A stretch of 64,000 nt of DNA from an uncultured Prevotella sp. (GCA_905233245.1 CAJODK010000016.1:1-64000); one strand, 5' to 3'; counted from the stretch's first letter, positions 52,972 through 62,298 are shown. Notes: generated from the letters alone by a model not told the origin. A program made the numbers and translations.

Positions 52972-53004
52972 TTTATTTATTTCATATATTTTTATTTTAG
53001 CAAA

Positions 53005-53610
53005 ATGGCTAGATACACAGGTCCGAAATCAAGAATCGACCGCAGGTTTGGCGAAGCCATCCTCGGTAAGGAAAAAGTTTTGTCTAAGCGTAACTTCGCG
53101 CCTGGACAGCATGGCAATAATCGTCGTCGCAAGACTTCTGAGTATGGTGTCATGTTGGCAGAGAAGCAAAAGGCCAAGTACACATACGGTGTACTCGAGC
53201 GCCAGTTCCGTAATCTCTTCGAGAAGGCTGCCAAGATGGACGGCATTAAGGGTGAGAACCTCCTCCAGTTGCTGGAGAGCCGCCTTGACAATGTAGTATA
53301 TCGTCTCGGTATTGCTCCTACACGTCGTGCAGCACGCCAGCTCGTTGGTCACAAGCACATCACTGTTGATGGCAATGTAGTTAACATCCCTTCTTTCCAG
53401 GTTAAGCCAGGTATGATTATTGCTGTTCGCGAGAAGTCTAAGTCTCTCGAGGTTGTAGAGAATGCACTCGCAGGCTTCAATCACAGCAAGTATCCTTGGA
53501 TAGAGTGGGACAACGCTATCAAGGGTGGTAAGTTCCTGCATCGTCCAGAGCGTGCAGACATCCCAGAGAATATTAAGGAGCAGTTAATCGTTGAGTTGTA
53601 CTCTAAATAA
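53005..53610 (+). CDS. rpsD: 30S ribosomal protein S4 (zinc-free form)
   Basis: 16S rRNA assembly initiator of 201 residues: [19 protein letters not shown] at the start, the S4 domain [20 protein letters not shown] in the middle. The N-terminal region has no cysteine cluster. S4 represses the alpha operon in E. coli; no leader structure was identified here. Confidence 0.98.
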   Translation: MARYTGPKSRIDRRFGEAILGKEKVLSKRNFAPGQHGNNRRRKTSEYGVMLAEKQKAKYTYGVLERQFRNLFEKAAKMDGIKGENLLQLLESRLDNVVYRLGIAPTRRAARQLVGHKHITVDGNVVNIPSFQVKPGMIIAVREKSKSLEVVENALAGFNHSKYPWIEWDNAIKGGKFLHRPERADIPENIKEQLIVELYSK

Positions 53611-53621
53611 TCATTAAACTA

Positions 53622-54614
53622 ATGGCGATATTAGCATTTCAAAAACCCGACAAAGTCGTGATGTTGGAGTCAACAGACAAGTTCGGCAAGTTCGAATTCC
53701 GTCCGTTGGAGCCAGGCTTTGGTGTTACCATTGGTAACTCTCTTCGCCGCATCCTTCTTTCTTCACTGGAGGGCTTTGCTATCAATACCATCCGCATCGA
53801 GGGTGTTGAGCAGGAGTTCTCTTCCGTACCAGGTGTGAAGGAAGATGTGACAAACATCATCTTGAATTTGAAGCAAGTAAGATTCAAGCAGTTAGTAGAA
53901 GAATTCGAGAATGAGAAAGTTACTATCACGGTAGAGAACTGCACAGAGTTCCGCGCTGGTGATATTAACAAGTACCTTACTGGATTTGAAGTGTTAAACC
54001 CCGAGTTGGTGATTTGTCATTTAGATTCAAAGGCTTCTATGCAGATTACTCTCACCATCAACAAGGGCCGTGGCTACGTTCCTGCTGATGAGAACCGTGA
54101 GTTCTGCACTGATGCCACATCAATTGCCATCGATTCTATCTACACTCCAATCCGCAATGTGAAGTTCTCTGTTGAGCCTACCCGTGTCGAGATGAAGACC
54201 GACTACGACAAGCTCATCATTGAGATCACTACGGATGGTTCCATACAGCCTAAGGATGCGCTGAAGGAAGCAGCCAAGATCCTCATCTATCACTTCATGC
54301 TCTTCTCTGATGAGAAGATTCAGCTGGAGGATACAGGTCTTGACGTCAACCAGGAGTTTGACGAGGAGATTCTCCACATGCGTCAGCTCCTGAAGACCCG
54401 TCTTGTTGACATGAACCTCTCTGTTCGTGCTCTCAACTGCCTCAAGGCAGCTGACGTTGACACGCTCGGCGACCTCGTTCAGTACAATAAGACTGACCTC
54501 CTTAAGTTCCGCAACTTTGGTAAGAAATCGCTTTCAGAGCTTGATGATTTGCTCGAGAGTCTGAATCTGTCGTTTGGAACTGACATTTCAAAATACAAAC
54601 TTAATCAAGATTAA
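53622..54614 (+). CDS. rpoA: RNA polymerase alpha subunit
   Basis: Alpha subunit of 330 residues. The N-terminal domain for dimerisation includes [23 protein letters not shown]. The C-terminal domain includes [41 protein letters not shown]. It lies between rpsD and rplQ. Confidence 0.98.
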   Translation: MAILAFQKPDKVVMLESTDKFGKFEFRPLEPGFGVTIGNSLRRILLSSLEGFAINTIRIEGVEQEFSSVPGVKEDVTNIILNLKQVRFKQLVEEFENEKVTITVENCTEFRAGDINKYLTGFEVLNPELVICHLDSKASMQITLTINKGRGYVPADENREFCTDATSIAIDSIYTPIRNVKFSVEPTRVEMKTDYDKLIIEITTDGSIQPKDALKEAAKILIYHFMLFSDEKIQLEDTGLDVNQEFDEEILHMRQLLKTRLVDMNLSVRALNCLKAADVDTLGDLVQYNKTDLLKFRNFGKKSLSELDDLLESLNLSFGTDISKYKLNQD

Positions 54615-54620
54615 AGTCAA

Positions 54621-55163
54621 ATGAGACACAATAAGAAATTCAACCATCTCGGTCGTACTGCATCTCACCGCAGCGCTATGTTGACTAACATGGCAGTGTC
54701 GCTGATCATGCACAAAAGAATCACTACGACCGTTGCCAAGGCTAAGGCACTCAAGAAGTACGTGGAGCCACTGATTACACGTGCTAAGGAAGACACCACC
54801 AACAATCGTCGTGTCGTATTCTCTTACCTCCAGGACAAGTTCGCTATCAAGGAGCTTTTCTCTGTAGTATCTGAGAAGGTAGGCGACCGCCCAGGTGGTT
54901 ACACACGTATCATCAAGCTCGGTTCTCGTCAGGGTGACGCAGCAGATATCTGCTTCATCGAGCTCGTTGACTTCGACGAGGCTATGGCAAAGGCTCCTAA
55001 GGCTGCTAAGAAGACCCGCCGTGCTGGCAAGAAGGCCGCTGCTCCTAAGGCAGAAGAGGCTGCTGCACCAGCAGTTGAGGAGGCTCCTGTAGCTGAGGAG
55101 GCTCCTGCAGCTGAGGAGGCTAAGGCAGAGGAAGCTGCACCAGCAGCAGAGGCTGAAGCATAA
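54621..55163 (+). CDS. rplQ: 50S ribosomal protein L17 with Ala/Glu tail
   Basis: Late-assembly protein near the exit tunnel. The conserved 120-residue body ([20 protein letters not shown]... [20 protein letters not shown]) is followed by a basic stretch. After that comes a C-terminal tail of about 40 residues made almost only of Ala, Glu, Pro and Val, giving 180 residues in all. Longer L17 proteins are usual in Bacteroidetes, but this tail is strongly low-complexity. It is the last gene of the cluster. Confidence 0.96.
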   Translation: MRHNKKFNHLGRTASHRSAMLTNMAVSLIMHKRITTTVAKAKALKKYVEPLITRAKEDTTNNRRVVFSYLQDKFAIKELFSVVSEKVGDRPGGYTRIIKLGSRQGDAADICFIELVDFDEAMAKAPKAAKKTRRAGKKAAAPKAEEAAAPAVEEAPVAEEAPAAEEAKAEEAAPAAEAEA

Positions 55164-55185
55164 GCAACAATTTATACAGTATAAA

Positions 55186-55219
55186 GAAGAAGCGGAGCTC
55201 ACAGTTGTGAGTTCCGCTT
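55186..55219. terminator. Terminator between rplQ and cca
   Basis: AGCGGAGCTCAC (55188-55199) pairs with GTGAGTTCCGCT (55204-55215) with one wobble; T's follow on the plus strand. The distal arm overlaps the last codons of cca on the minus strand, and A's upstream could serve as its T tract. Confidence 0.85.
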
Positions 55220-56632
55220 TTCTATTAGTAGTTTCAGTAGTGGTTCACGTTCGTTAGGCACTATGCCGTCGAGCACCGCATCCTTGAGATATTGCTTCAG
55301 TTCGCCCACCTCGCGCGATGGTTTCAGGTCAAACATTTCCATTATCTCATTACCGTCTATGACGGGTTGCAGTAAGCGCTTGAAGTCACGTTGCTTCAGG
55401 TCTTCTATCTTCTCGCGCACCAGTACGTAGTTGTCGCGGAACCGCTGCTTCCTCACCTGATTCTTTGATGTGATGTCAGCCTCGCAGAGTATCATCAGGT
55501 CGTCAATATCATCACCGGCATCATTCACCAGTCGTCGCACGGCACTGTCCGTCACCACGTCATCAGCTATTGCTATCGGTCGCATGTGCAGTTCCACCAT
55601 CTTCTCCACGTACTTCATCTTCGTATCCATCGGCAGTTTCAGCCTTCTGAAGATATGTGGCACCATCTTCGCCCCTATGAAGTTATGCGAGTGGAACGTC
55701 CATCCCTGTCTGTTGTCCCAGCGTTTCGACTTCGGTTTGCCGATATCGTGCAGCAGGGCAGCCCATCTCAGCCATAGCGAGTCACTCTTGCGCGCCACAT
55801 TGTCCAGCACCTCCAGCGTGTGGTAGAAGTTATTCTTGTGTGCCTTGCCATTGCGCTCCTCCACCATGTCCATCACCGACAGTTCGGGGAGTATCAGTTG
55901 CAGCAGTCCGCAGCGCTGCAAATCTACGAATCCCCTCGATGGCGTCTTGGTCATCAGTATCTTGTTGAGTTCCTCACTGATGCGCTCACCGGAGATTATC
56001 TTTATGCGCTCGGCATTACGCTCCAGGGCGCTGAATGTCTCATCCTCTATCATGAAGTTGAGCCTTGTGGCAAATCGTATGCAGCGCAGCATCCTCAGCG
56101 GGTCGTCAGAGAATGTGATGTCGGGGTCCAGCGGTGTGCGTATTATGCCGTCCCACAGGTCGTCAAGCCCTCCGAAGGGGTCCACGAGTTCGCCGAATCG
56201 CTCCTTGTTCAGGCATATCGCCATAGCATTGATGGTGAAGTCGCGACGGTTCTGGTCATCCTCCAGCGTGCCGTCCTCCACTATCGGTTTTCGCGAGTCA
56301 CGCTGGTAGCTCTCTCTTCTAGCCCCCACAAACTCCACCTCCGTCTCACTGCCGTTCCCGTTGTATATCTTCACCTGCGCGGTGCCGAAGTTCTTGAAGA
56401 CAGACAGCGAAGCCCTCTTGCCCAGTTTCTTCTTCAGCTGTTTCGCCACTGCAATACCACTGCCTACCACCACACAGTCGATGTCGTCCGACGGGCGCTC
56501 AAGAAATATGTCGCGAACGTATCCGCCCACGACATAGCACTCCAGTTGCTGCTCGTCTGCCGCCTCTGATATTAGGTGAAATATGTCTTTGTCGAGTATC
56601 TCGGCCAGTTCCTCGTCGGTATATTCCTTCAT
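55199..56632 (-). CDS. CCA tRNA nucleotidyltransferase / poly(A) polymerase family, with HD domain
   Basis: Class II nucleotidyltransferase of 477 residues, probably adding CCA to tRNA 3' ends. This fits with the tRNA-Asn gene here, which lacks an encoded CCA. The N-terminal domain has VVGGYVRDIFLERPSDDIDCVV (catalytic aspartates), then RRDFTINAMAI and the head region DPLRMLRCIRFATRLNF. A C-terminal HD domain (LLHDIGKPKS, near residue 300) is present. An NGNGSE segment encoded by AACGGG-like repeats sits in a loop near residue 91. The start at 56632 overlaps the rlpA-like stop by one base, so the two are probably cotranscribed. Confidence 0.92.
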   Translation of the reverse strand: MKEYTDEELAEILDKDIFHLISEAADEQQLECYVVGGYVRDIFLERPSDDIDCVVVGSGIAVAKQLKKKLGKRASLSVFKNFGTAQVKIYNGNGSETEVEFVGARRESYQRDSRKPIVEDGTLEDDQNRRDFTINAMAICLNKERFGELVDPFGGLDDLWDGIIRTPLDPDITFSDDPLRMLRCIRFATRLNFMIEDETFSALERNAERIKIISGERISEELNKILMTKTPSRGFVDLQRCGLLQLILPELSVMDMVEERNGKAHKNNFYHTLEVLDNVARKSDSLWLRWAALLHDIGKPKSKRWDNRQGWTFHSHNFIGAKMVPHIFRRLKLPMDTKMKYVEKMVELHMRPIAIADDVVTDSAVRRLVNDAGDDIDDLMILCEADITSKNQVRKQRFRDNYVLVREKIEDLKQRDFKRLLQPVIDGNEIMEMFDLKPSREVGELKQYLKDAVLDGIVPNEREPLLKLLIEKRNSQL

Positions 56633-57135
56633 TACTTTGTTTTAGACTCCTCGTCATCCTTCTTCTGCCAGTCCGGCACGGTGCCTCCTATTCCCTTGGC
56701 AGGGATTTCGAATTCCACCTCTGGCTTCTCGTATGGCTTTGGTGCGTATGGTATCTCAGTTTCATTATACACCTCCACCTCCACCATTGCCACTCCTGCT
56801 GCTATGATACCCAGTCGTCGTGCCGCCTCGTGTGACAGGTCTATGATGCGTCCCCTCACGTGCGGGCCTCTGTCTATGACCTTCACCACTACCTGCTTGC
56901 CGTTTACAGGGTTCTTCACCAGCAGTTTTGTGCCAAACGGATGCGTCTTGTGCGCACAGACCAGCGAATCATTGTTCAGTCTTATGCCGCTGCTGGTCCT
57001 CGCTCCGTTGCAGCGTTTTGAGTAATATGATGCCTTGCCTCTCTGTTGTCCTTCGGCGAAAGCGCTTATTGTAGCCATCAGCAGTGCCATGATAGTTACA
57101 GCAAAGCGTCCGGCAGATTGTCGAATAATTGACAT
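56632..57135 (-). CDS. RlpA-like septal/cell-wall protein
   Basis: Secreted double-psi beta-barrel protein of 167 residues; family members are lytic transglycosylases acting on denuded peptidoglycan. It has a signal peptide (ending near SAFAEG). The DPBB core has ASYYSKRCNGARTSSG, AHKTHPFGTKLLVKN and the acidic active-site region VIDRGPHVRGRIIDLSHEAA. A Pro/Glu/Lys-rich C-terminal tail follows. There is no lipobox cysteine at the cleavage site, so it is probably soluble rather than a lipoprotein. No SPOR domain is present. Confidence 0.88.
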   Translation of the reverse strand: MSIIRQSAGRFAVTIMALLMATISAFAEGQQRGKASYYSKRCNGARTSSGIRLNNDSLVCAHKTHPFGTKLLVKNPVNGKQVVVKVIDRGPHVRGRIIDLSHEAARRLGIIAAGVAMVEVEVYNETEIPYAPKPYEKPEVEFEIPAKGIGGTVPDWQKKDDEESKTK

Positions 57136-57168
57136 AAGTGTGGGTGGTTTTAGTTACTGTAACTTGTG

Positions 57169-57199
57169 CAAAGTTACTTATTTTCATCAACATAGACAA
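57169..57199 (-). promoter_or_regulatory. Promoter of rlpA-cca
   Basis: On the minus strand: TTG (57199-57197), 20 bases, TAACTTTG (57176-57169). Exact consensus. The leader is about 30 bases. Confidence 0.8.
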
Positions 57200-57216
57200 T
57201 TAAAAGTGCAAAAATT

Positions 57217-57247
57217 TTGTCTATGCCAGAGAAATTTAGTAATTTTG
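57217..57247 (+). promoter_or_regulatory. Promoter of the purH-mre run
   Basis: TTG (57217-57219), 20 bases, TAATTTTG (57240-57247), divergent from the rlpA promoter. Confidence 0.8.
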
Positions 57248-57282
57248 CACCCAAATTACATCAATAAAGTAGTCAGAAGAAA

Positions 57283-57876
57283 ATGGCAGAAACTAAAAAA
57301 ATCAAGACAGCCCTCGTCAGCGTATTCCATAAGGACGGACTTGACGAATTGTTGGCAAAACTAAATGCAGAGGGCGTAAAATTCCTCTCTACAGGCGGCA
57401 CACAGAAGTTTATCGAGTCTCTCGGCTATGAGTGCGAGGCAGTAGAGAATGTCACCACCTACCCTTCTATCCTCGGTGGACGTGTCAAGACACTTCATCC
57501 TAAAATCTTCGGTGGCATACTCGGTCGTCGCGGATTGCAGGACGACCTCGACCAGATGGCTAAGTACGAGATACCTGAGATAGACCTCGTCATCGTTGAC
57601 CTCTACCCCTTCGAGCAGACCGTTGCCAGCGGTGCTTCTGAGGCCGACATCATCGAGAAGATAGACATCGGCGGCATCTCTCTCATCCGTGCTGGTGCCA
57701 AGAATTTCAAGGACGTTGTCATCGTACCTTCCAAGGCAGAGTACTCTGTGCTCCTCGACATCCTCAACAAGAAGGGTGCTCAGACCGACATCGAGGACCG
57801 TCGCATGTTTGCTACTCGCGCCTTTGGTGTTTCCAGCCATTACGACACTGCAATCCACTCTTGGTTTGCAAAATAA
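57283..57876 (+). CDS. purH: IMP cyclohydrolase (PurH N-terminal domain only)
   Basis: Protein of 197 residues matching only the MGS-like IMP cyclohydrolase half of PurH, which closes the ring of FAICAR to IMP in the last step of purine synthesis. Key regions are FLSTGGTQKFIESLGYE, YPSILGGRVKTLHPKIFGG, LVIVDLYPFEQ and IDIGGISLIRAGAKNF. It ends at SSHYDTAIHSWFAK, just where the AICAR transformylase domain would begin in the bifunctional 500-residue enzyme. The stop is followed immediately by a heptanucleotide array and then mreB, so no transformylase is encoded here. It may be a natural stand-alone form, with the other step provided elsewhere. Confidence 0.9.
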   Translation: MAETKKIKTALVSVFHKDGLDELLAKLNAEGVKFLSTGGTQKFIESLGYECEAVENVTTYPSILGGRVKTLHPKIFGGILGRRGLQDDLDQMAKYEIPEIDLVIVDLYPFEQTVASGASEADIIEKIDIGGISLIRAGAKNFKDVVIVPSKAEYSVLLDILNKKGAQTDIEDRRMFATRAFGVSSHYDTAIHSWFAK

Positions 57877-57904
57877 CTTTCAACCTTCAACCTTCAACTT
57901 TCAA
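57877..57904. repeat. Heptanucleotide array (CYTTCAA type, 4 units) after purH
   Basis: CTTTCAA, CCTTCAA, CCTTCAA, CTTTCAA then CTAAAA, starting at the base after the purH stop. The unit order is the same as at 13105-13132, 44.8 kb away. Confidence 0.85.
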
Positions 57905-57914
57905 CTAAAAAAGA

Positions 57915-58940
57915 ATGGGATTCTTTTCTTTTGTTCAGGAAATAGCAATGGACCTCGGCACCGCCAACACCATCATCATTCAGGGTGATAAGATTGTTGT
58001 TGACCAGCCCTCCGTTGTAGCTATAGACCGCGACACCAACAAGATGATTGCCGTTGGTGAGCGCGCCAAGAGCATGTATGAGAAGACCAATGACCGCATC
58101 AAGACCGTGCGCCCACTGCGTGACGGTGTCATCGCAGACTTCTCTGCCTGCGAGATGATGATGCGTGGCCTCATCCGTATGGTCCACTCTGGTCGTCACC
58201 TCTTCTCTCCCTCACTCCGCATGGTGATAGGCGTTCCCTCTGGTTCTACCGAGGTAGAGCTTCGTGCCGTTCGCGATTCAGCAGAGCATGCTGACGGTCG
58301 CGATGTCTATCTGGTCTTCGAACCTATGGCAGCTGCCGTAGGCATCGGCATTGACGTAGAGGCGCCAGAGGGCAATATGATAGTCGATATCGGTGGTGGT
58401 TCCACTGAGATTGCTGTCATCTCCCTTGGCGGCATCGTCACCAACCAGTCTATCCGTGTGGCAGGCGACGAACTCACTGCTGACATCCAGGAGTACATGG
58501 CACGCCAGCACAATATCAAGGTCAGCGAGCGTATGGCAGAGCGCGTCAAGATTAACGTCGGTTCTGCCCTTGCCGAACTCCCTGAGGAGGAGGCACCGGA
58601 AGACTACGTCGTACACGGTCCTAACCGCATCACCGCACTGCCTATGGAGGTGTCAGTATGCTATCAGGAGATAGCCCACTGCATCGACAAGACAGTAGCC
58701 AAGATAGAGAACGCCGTACTTCAGGCACTTGAGAATACTCCTCCGGAGCTCTATGCTGACATCGTCAAGAATGGCATCTGGCTCTCTGGTGGCGGCGCCC
58801 TGCTGCGTGGTCTCGACCGTCGTCTGCAGGAGAAGATCGGCATCACCTTCCACGTAGCCGAAGACCCACTGCTCAGCGTAGCACGTGGTGCAGGCATCGC
58901 ACTGAAGAATATCGATAAGTTCTCATTCCTGATGAGATAG
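57915..58940 (+). CDS. mreB: Rod shape-determining protein MreB
   Basis: Actin-like cytoskeletal ATPase that organises lateral wall synthesis, 341 residues. Phosphate and adenosine motifs are clear: AMDLGTANTII, VGVPSGST-type segment (MVIGVPSGSTEVE), MIVDIGGGSTEIAVIS and GIWLSGGGALLRGL. It is the first of mreB-mreC-mreD-mrdA, with short gaps or overlaps between genes. A heptanucleotide array is just upstream, and no Shine-Dalgarno is seen. Confidence 0.98.
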   Translation: MGFFSFVQEIAMDLGTANTIIIQGDKIVVDQPSVVAIDRDTNKMIAVGERAKSMYEKTNDRIKTVRPLRDGVIADFSACEMMMRGLIRMVHSGRHLFSPSLRMVIGVPSGSTEVELRAVRDSAEHADGRDVYLVFEPMAAAVGIGIDVEAPEGNMIVDIGGGSTEIAVISLGGIVTNQSIRVAGDELTADIQEYMARQHNIKVSERMAERVKINVGSALAELPEEEAPEDYVVHGPNRITALPMEVSVCYQEIAHCIDKTVAKIENAVLQALENTPPELYADIVKNGIWLSGGGALLRGLDRRLQEKIGITFHVAEDPLLSVARGAGIALKNIDKFSFLMR

Positions 58941-58944
58941 ATAC

Positions 58945-59802
58945 GTGCGCAATCTCCTCGACTTCATAAACGCCCACTTCCATTGGTTTGTCTTCCTCCT
59001 GCTTGAGGTGATGGGCCTCACGCTGTTGTTCAGACACAACAGCCTTCAGAGTGCAGCGTTTATGTCCACCGCCAACACCGTGGCTGCCAAGGTCTATGAG
59101 GCAGAGTCCGCCGTGAAGCATTACTTCCATCTGGCTCACCTCAATGAGGAGCTCACCATGCGCAATGCGTACCTAGAGCACGAGGTACAGACACTTTCCG
59201 AGAAACTTGATGAGCAGAAAGGGGACTCTACCTACAGAGCCCTTTCTGCTTCTTCCGTTCTGCAGGGCTACCGTCTCACCCCCGCCAAGGTGGTGCAGAA
59301 CTCTATCCACGAGCGCGACAACTACATGACTATCGACAAGGGCACCGCCGACGGTGTGCACCCCGACATGGGCGTCATCAGCGGCAAGGGCGTGGTGGGC
59401 ATTGTCTATCTCTCTGCCGACCACTATTCCGTAGTCATCCCCGTGCTCTCCTCCAAGTCCAGCATCAGCTGCATGATACAGCGTCGCGGCTACTTCGGCT
59501 ATCTGCGCTGGGACGGCAAGGCGAGCAATATCGCCTATGTCGATGATGTGCCCCGCCATGCACGCTTTGCCATTGGCGACCGCATCGTCACCTCCGGCTA
59601 CTCCTCCGTCTTCCCTCCTGGCATCGCCGTAGGCAAGATAATCCATGTCTTCAACTCCGCCGACGGCCTCTCCTACAGCGTGCAGGTGCAGCTCTACACC
59701 GACTTCGGCAATGTGCGCGACGTCCTCGTTATCGATGACGCCCTCATGCGTGAGCGTCTGCGCATCCTCCGAGCCGCTCAGGATTCCATCAAGAAAGAAT
59801 GA
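58945..59802 (+). CDS. mreC: Rod shape-determining protein MreC
   Basis: Inner-membrane-anchored periplasmic protein linking MreB with the wall synthases, 285 residues. It begins with GTG (MRNLLDFINAHFHWFVFLLLEVMGLTLLF), giving a single N-terminal membrane segment. A coiled-coil region follows (about 60-95, HLNEELTMRNAYLEHEVQTLSEKL), then the beta-rich MreC domain (DNYMTIDKGTADGVHPDMGVISGKGVVG). It starts four bases after mreB and overlaps mreD by four. Confidence 0.95.
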   Translation: MRNLLDFINAHFHWFVFLLLEVMGLTLLFRHNSLQSAAFMSTANTVAAKVYEAESAVKHYFHLAHLNEELTMRNAYLEHEVQTLSEKLDEQKGDSTYRALSASSVLQGYRLTPAKVVQNSIHERDNYMTIDKGTADGVHPDMGVISGKGVVGIVYLSADHYSVVIPVLSSKSSISCMIQRRGYFGYLRWDGKASNIAYVDDVPRHARFAIGDRIVTSGYSSVFPPGIAVGKIIHVFNSADGLSYSVQVQLYTDFGNVRDVLVIDDALMRERLRILRAAQDSIKKE

Positions 59803-60287
59803 AATTACTTATAACCATAATCACCCTCACCCTCCTGCAGGCGTTGTTCTTTGGTCGCATCCATCTCTTCGATGTGGCCACACCTCTCATCTACACCTAC
59901 TTCGTGCTGAGGATGCGTCGCGGCACGCATAAGATGCTCTCCATGGTGCTCGCCTTCATACTGGGTTTGGCAGTGGATATCTTCATGAACACACCAGGCC
60001 TTGCAGCCACCTCGATGACTCTCATCGCCTGTCTGCAGCCCTACACCCTCGAACTCTTCCTCCGTCGTGAGGACGATTCCCGCTTCCTTCCCTCCCTGCA
60101 TGGGATGGGCTTCACGCGCTATCTCATCTACTCGCTCATTCTGCTCCTCGTCTATACCCTCGTCTATTTCACCCTCTACATGCTGCCAGGCGCTGACCAA
60201 CTCGCCCACTGGGTGCTCTCCTTCGCCTCCAGCCTGCTCCTCACCCTTGCGATAATAATAGCGATAGAAGTGGCTAGAAAAAAGTAA
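59799..60287 (+). CDS. mreD: Rod shape-determining protein MreD
   Basis: Small polytopic inner-membrane partner of MreC, 162 residues, with about five hydrophobic segments. The family pattern GLAVDIFMNTPGLAATSMTL is visible near residue 60. The start overlaps mreC by four bases (ATGA) and the stop shares a base with mrdA, indicating tight coupling. Confidence 0.93.
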   Translation: MKLLITIITLTLLQALFFGRIHLFDVATPLIYTYFVLRMRRGTHKMLSMVLAFILGLAVDIFMNTPGLAATSMTLIACLQPYTLELFLRREDDSRFLPSLHGMGFTRYLIYSLILLLVYTLVYFTLYMLPGADQLAHWVLSFASSLLLTLAIIIAIEVARKK

Positions 60288-62134
60288 TGACCAACGACTA
60301 CACAAAGCGCAAATACGTCATCGGCGGTATAGCACTCATCATAGTGCTCACCTATATCGTCAGGCTCTTTGTGTTGCAGATTATGAGTGACGACTATCGC
60401 AAAAGTGCCGATTCCAACGCTTTTCTCAAGAAGGTGGAATACCCCTCACGAGGCGCCGTCTACGACCGCAACGGCAAACTCCTCGTCTATAACCAGCCTG
60501 CCTTCGACATCATGGTCGTGATGAATGAGGCACGCGACCATATCGACACCCTCGACATCTGCGATGCCCTCGGCATCACCAAGGAATACTTCATCAAGCG
60601 AATGGCCGACATCAAGGACCGCAACAAGAACCCCGGCTATTCGCGCTACACCCAGCAGGTCTTCATGACCCAGCTCGACGAGCAGGACTTCTCCGTCTTC
60701 CGTGAGAAACTCTTCCGCTTCCCCGGCTTCTACATCCAGCGACGCACCATCCGTCAGTATCAGTACCCCTATGCCGCCCATGTGCTGGGCGATGTCGCCG
60801 AGGTCTCCAAGAAGGACGTCGAGGAGGACGACTACTACCAGCAGGGCGACTATATCGGCAAACTCGGTGTGGAGCGCTATTACGAGAAGCAACTCCGTGG
60901 CGAGAAGGGCATGCAGATACTCCTGCGCGATGCCCACGGCCGCATCAAGGGACGCTATCGCAACGGAGCCTACGACCGTCGCCCCATAGCAGGCAAGGAT
61001 CTCACCCTCTCCATCGACCTCCAGCTGCAGGCACTCGGCGAGCGACTCATGGAAGGCAAGATAGGCAGCATCGTAGCCATCGAGCCCTCCACCGGCGAGG
61101 TACTCTGCATGGTATCGTCGCCCACCTACGACCCCCGCATCATGACAGGCCGCAAGCGCGGCAAGAACCACCTCGCCCTGCAGCAAGACACGTGGAAGCC
61201 CCTCCTCAACCGCTCCATCATGGGACAGTATCCCCCAGGCTCCACCTTCAAGACCACACAGGCGCTGACCTACCTCACCGAGGGCATCATCACCCCCCAG
61301 ACACAGTTCCACTGCGCCCACGGCTTCTCCTTCAAGGGCCTCCACGTAGGCTGTCACGGCCACAGCTCTCCCCTCGCCCTCGTGCCCGCCATCTCCACCT
61401 CGTGCAACGGCTACTTCTGCTGGGGCCTCTACTATATGATAGGCAACCGCGAGAAATACGGCAAGCCCATCAATGCCATGAACCGCTGGCGTGACTACAT
61501 GGTCTCCATGGGCTTCGGCTACAAGACCGGCATCGACCTGCCAGGCGAGAAGCGAGGCCTCATCCCCAACGGCGACTACTACGACAAGCACTATAAAGGG
61601 TCGTGGAACGGCCTCACCATCATCTCCATCTCCATCGGACAGGGCGAGGTCAACCTCACCCCCCTGCAGATAGCCAACCTCGGCGCCACCATCGCCAATC
61701 GCGGCTATTACCGCGTGCCCCATGTAGTGAAGAAGGTGCAGGGCGAACCACTCGACACCCTCTTCCAGACCAAGCACTACACTATGGCATCCCGCGAAGC
61801 CTACGACTGGGTAGTGCAAGGCATGCGCGCCTCCGTCCTTGGCGGCACCTGCCACGCCCTCTCCGCCCTGCCTTTCCCCGTTTGCGGAAAGACCGGTACG
61901 GCCCAGAACCGTGGTGCGGACCACTCCGTCTTCATGGGTTTCGCCCCTATGGACAATCCTAAGATAGCCATCGCCGTCTATGTAGAGAACGGCGGCTTCG
62001 GCGCCGAGTACGGTGTGCCCATCGGAGGCCTCCTCATGGAGCAGTACATCACGGGCCATCTCTCCCCCTGGTCTGAGAAGCGCGCCTCCGACTTCCAGCA
62101 TCGCCGCATCTCCTACGGTTCATATGTCAGGTAA
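60287..62134 (+). CDS. mrdA: Penicillin-binding protein 2
   Basis: Transpeptidase of the elongation machinery, 615 residues. An N-terminal membrane helix (GGIALIIVLTYIVRLFVLQI) precedes the PBP dimerisation domain (VEYPSRGAVYDRNGKLLVYNQ). The transpeptidase domain has the active serine S319 in GSTFK, S372-C-N as the SxN motif, and K535-T-G. The gene is very rich in C-ending codons compared with the ribosomal genes. The usual partner rodA does not follow; instead there is a T-rich tract and a new promoter. The next genes are unrelated. Confidence 0.97.
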   Translation: MTNDYTKRKYVIGGIALIIVLTYIVRLFVLQIMSDDYRKSADSNAFLKKVEYPSRGAVYDRNGKLLVYNQPAFDIMVVMNEARDHIDTLDICDALGITKEYFIKRMADIKDRNKNPGYSRYTQQVFMTQLDEQDFSVFREKLFRFPGFYIQRRTIRQYQYPYAAHVLGDVAEVSKKDVEEDDYYQQGDYIGKLGVERYYEKQLRGEKGMQILLRDAHGRIKGRYRNGAYDRRPIAGKDLTLSIDLQLQALGERLMEGKIGSIVAIEPSTGEVLCMVSSPTYDPRIMTGRKRGKNHLALQQDTWKPLLNRSIMGQYPPGSTFKTTQALTYLTEGIITPQTQFHCAHGFSFKGLHVGCHGHSSPLALVPAISTSCNGYFCWGLYYMIGNREKYGKPINAMNRWRDYMVSMGFGYKTGIDLPGEKRGLIPNGDYYDKHYKGSWNGLTIISISIGQGEVNLTPLQIANLGATIANRGYYRVPHVVKKVQGEPLDTLFQTKHYTMASREAYDWVVQGMRASVLGGTCHALSALPFPVCGKTGTAQNRGADHSVFMGFAPMDNPKIAIAVYVENGGFGAEYGVPIGGLLMEQYITGHLSPWSEKRASDFQHRRISYGSYVR

Positions 62135-62202
62135 ACTCCCCTCTCCTCCCTTGCCTCTTATCAATTTTTTCTACTTTTTTCACCATTTTTTACCTTCGTT
62201 AT

Positions 62203-62233
62203 TTGTCCATATTATTAATAATGAGTAACTTTG
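62203..62233 (+). promoter_or_regulatory. Promoter before the small ORFs and secreted protein
   Basis: TTG (62203-62205), 20 bases, TAACTTTG (62226-62233): exact consensus. The leader to the first small ORF is about 60 bases. Confidence 0.8.
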
Positions 62234-62298
62234 CACCAAATATGCTCATTTACAAAGCATAACGAAGGAAAAAAGATAAACAATTAGAGAATAGAGAT

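Noticed and set aside
57877-57914. A frameshift hiding the rest of PurH after its stop
   Set aside because: Only a repeat array and 10 bases separate the purH stop from the mreB start, so no transformylase sequence exists in any frame.
60446-62101. 551-codon open frame antisense to mrdA
   Set aside because: mrdA has strong codon and wobble bias, which leaves the opposite strand open; the product is Val/Leu/Gly/Glu-rich without motifs.
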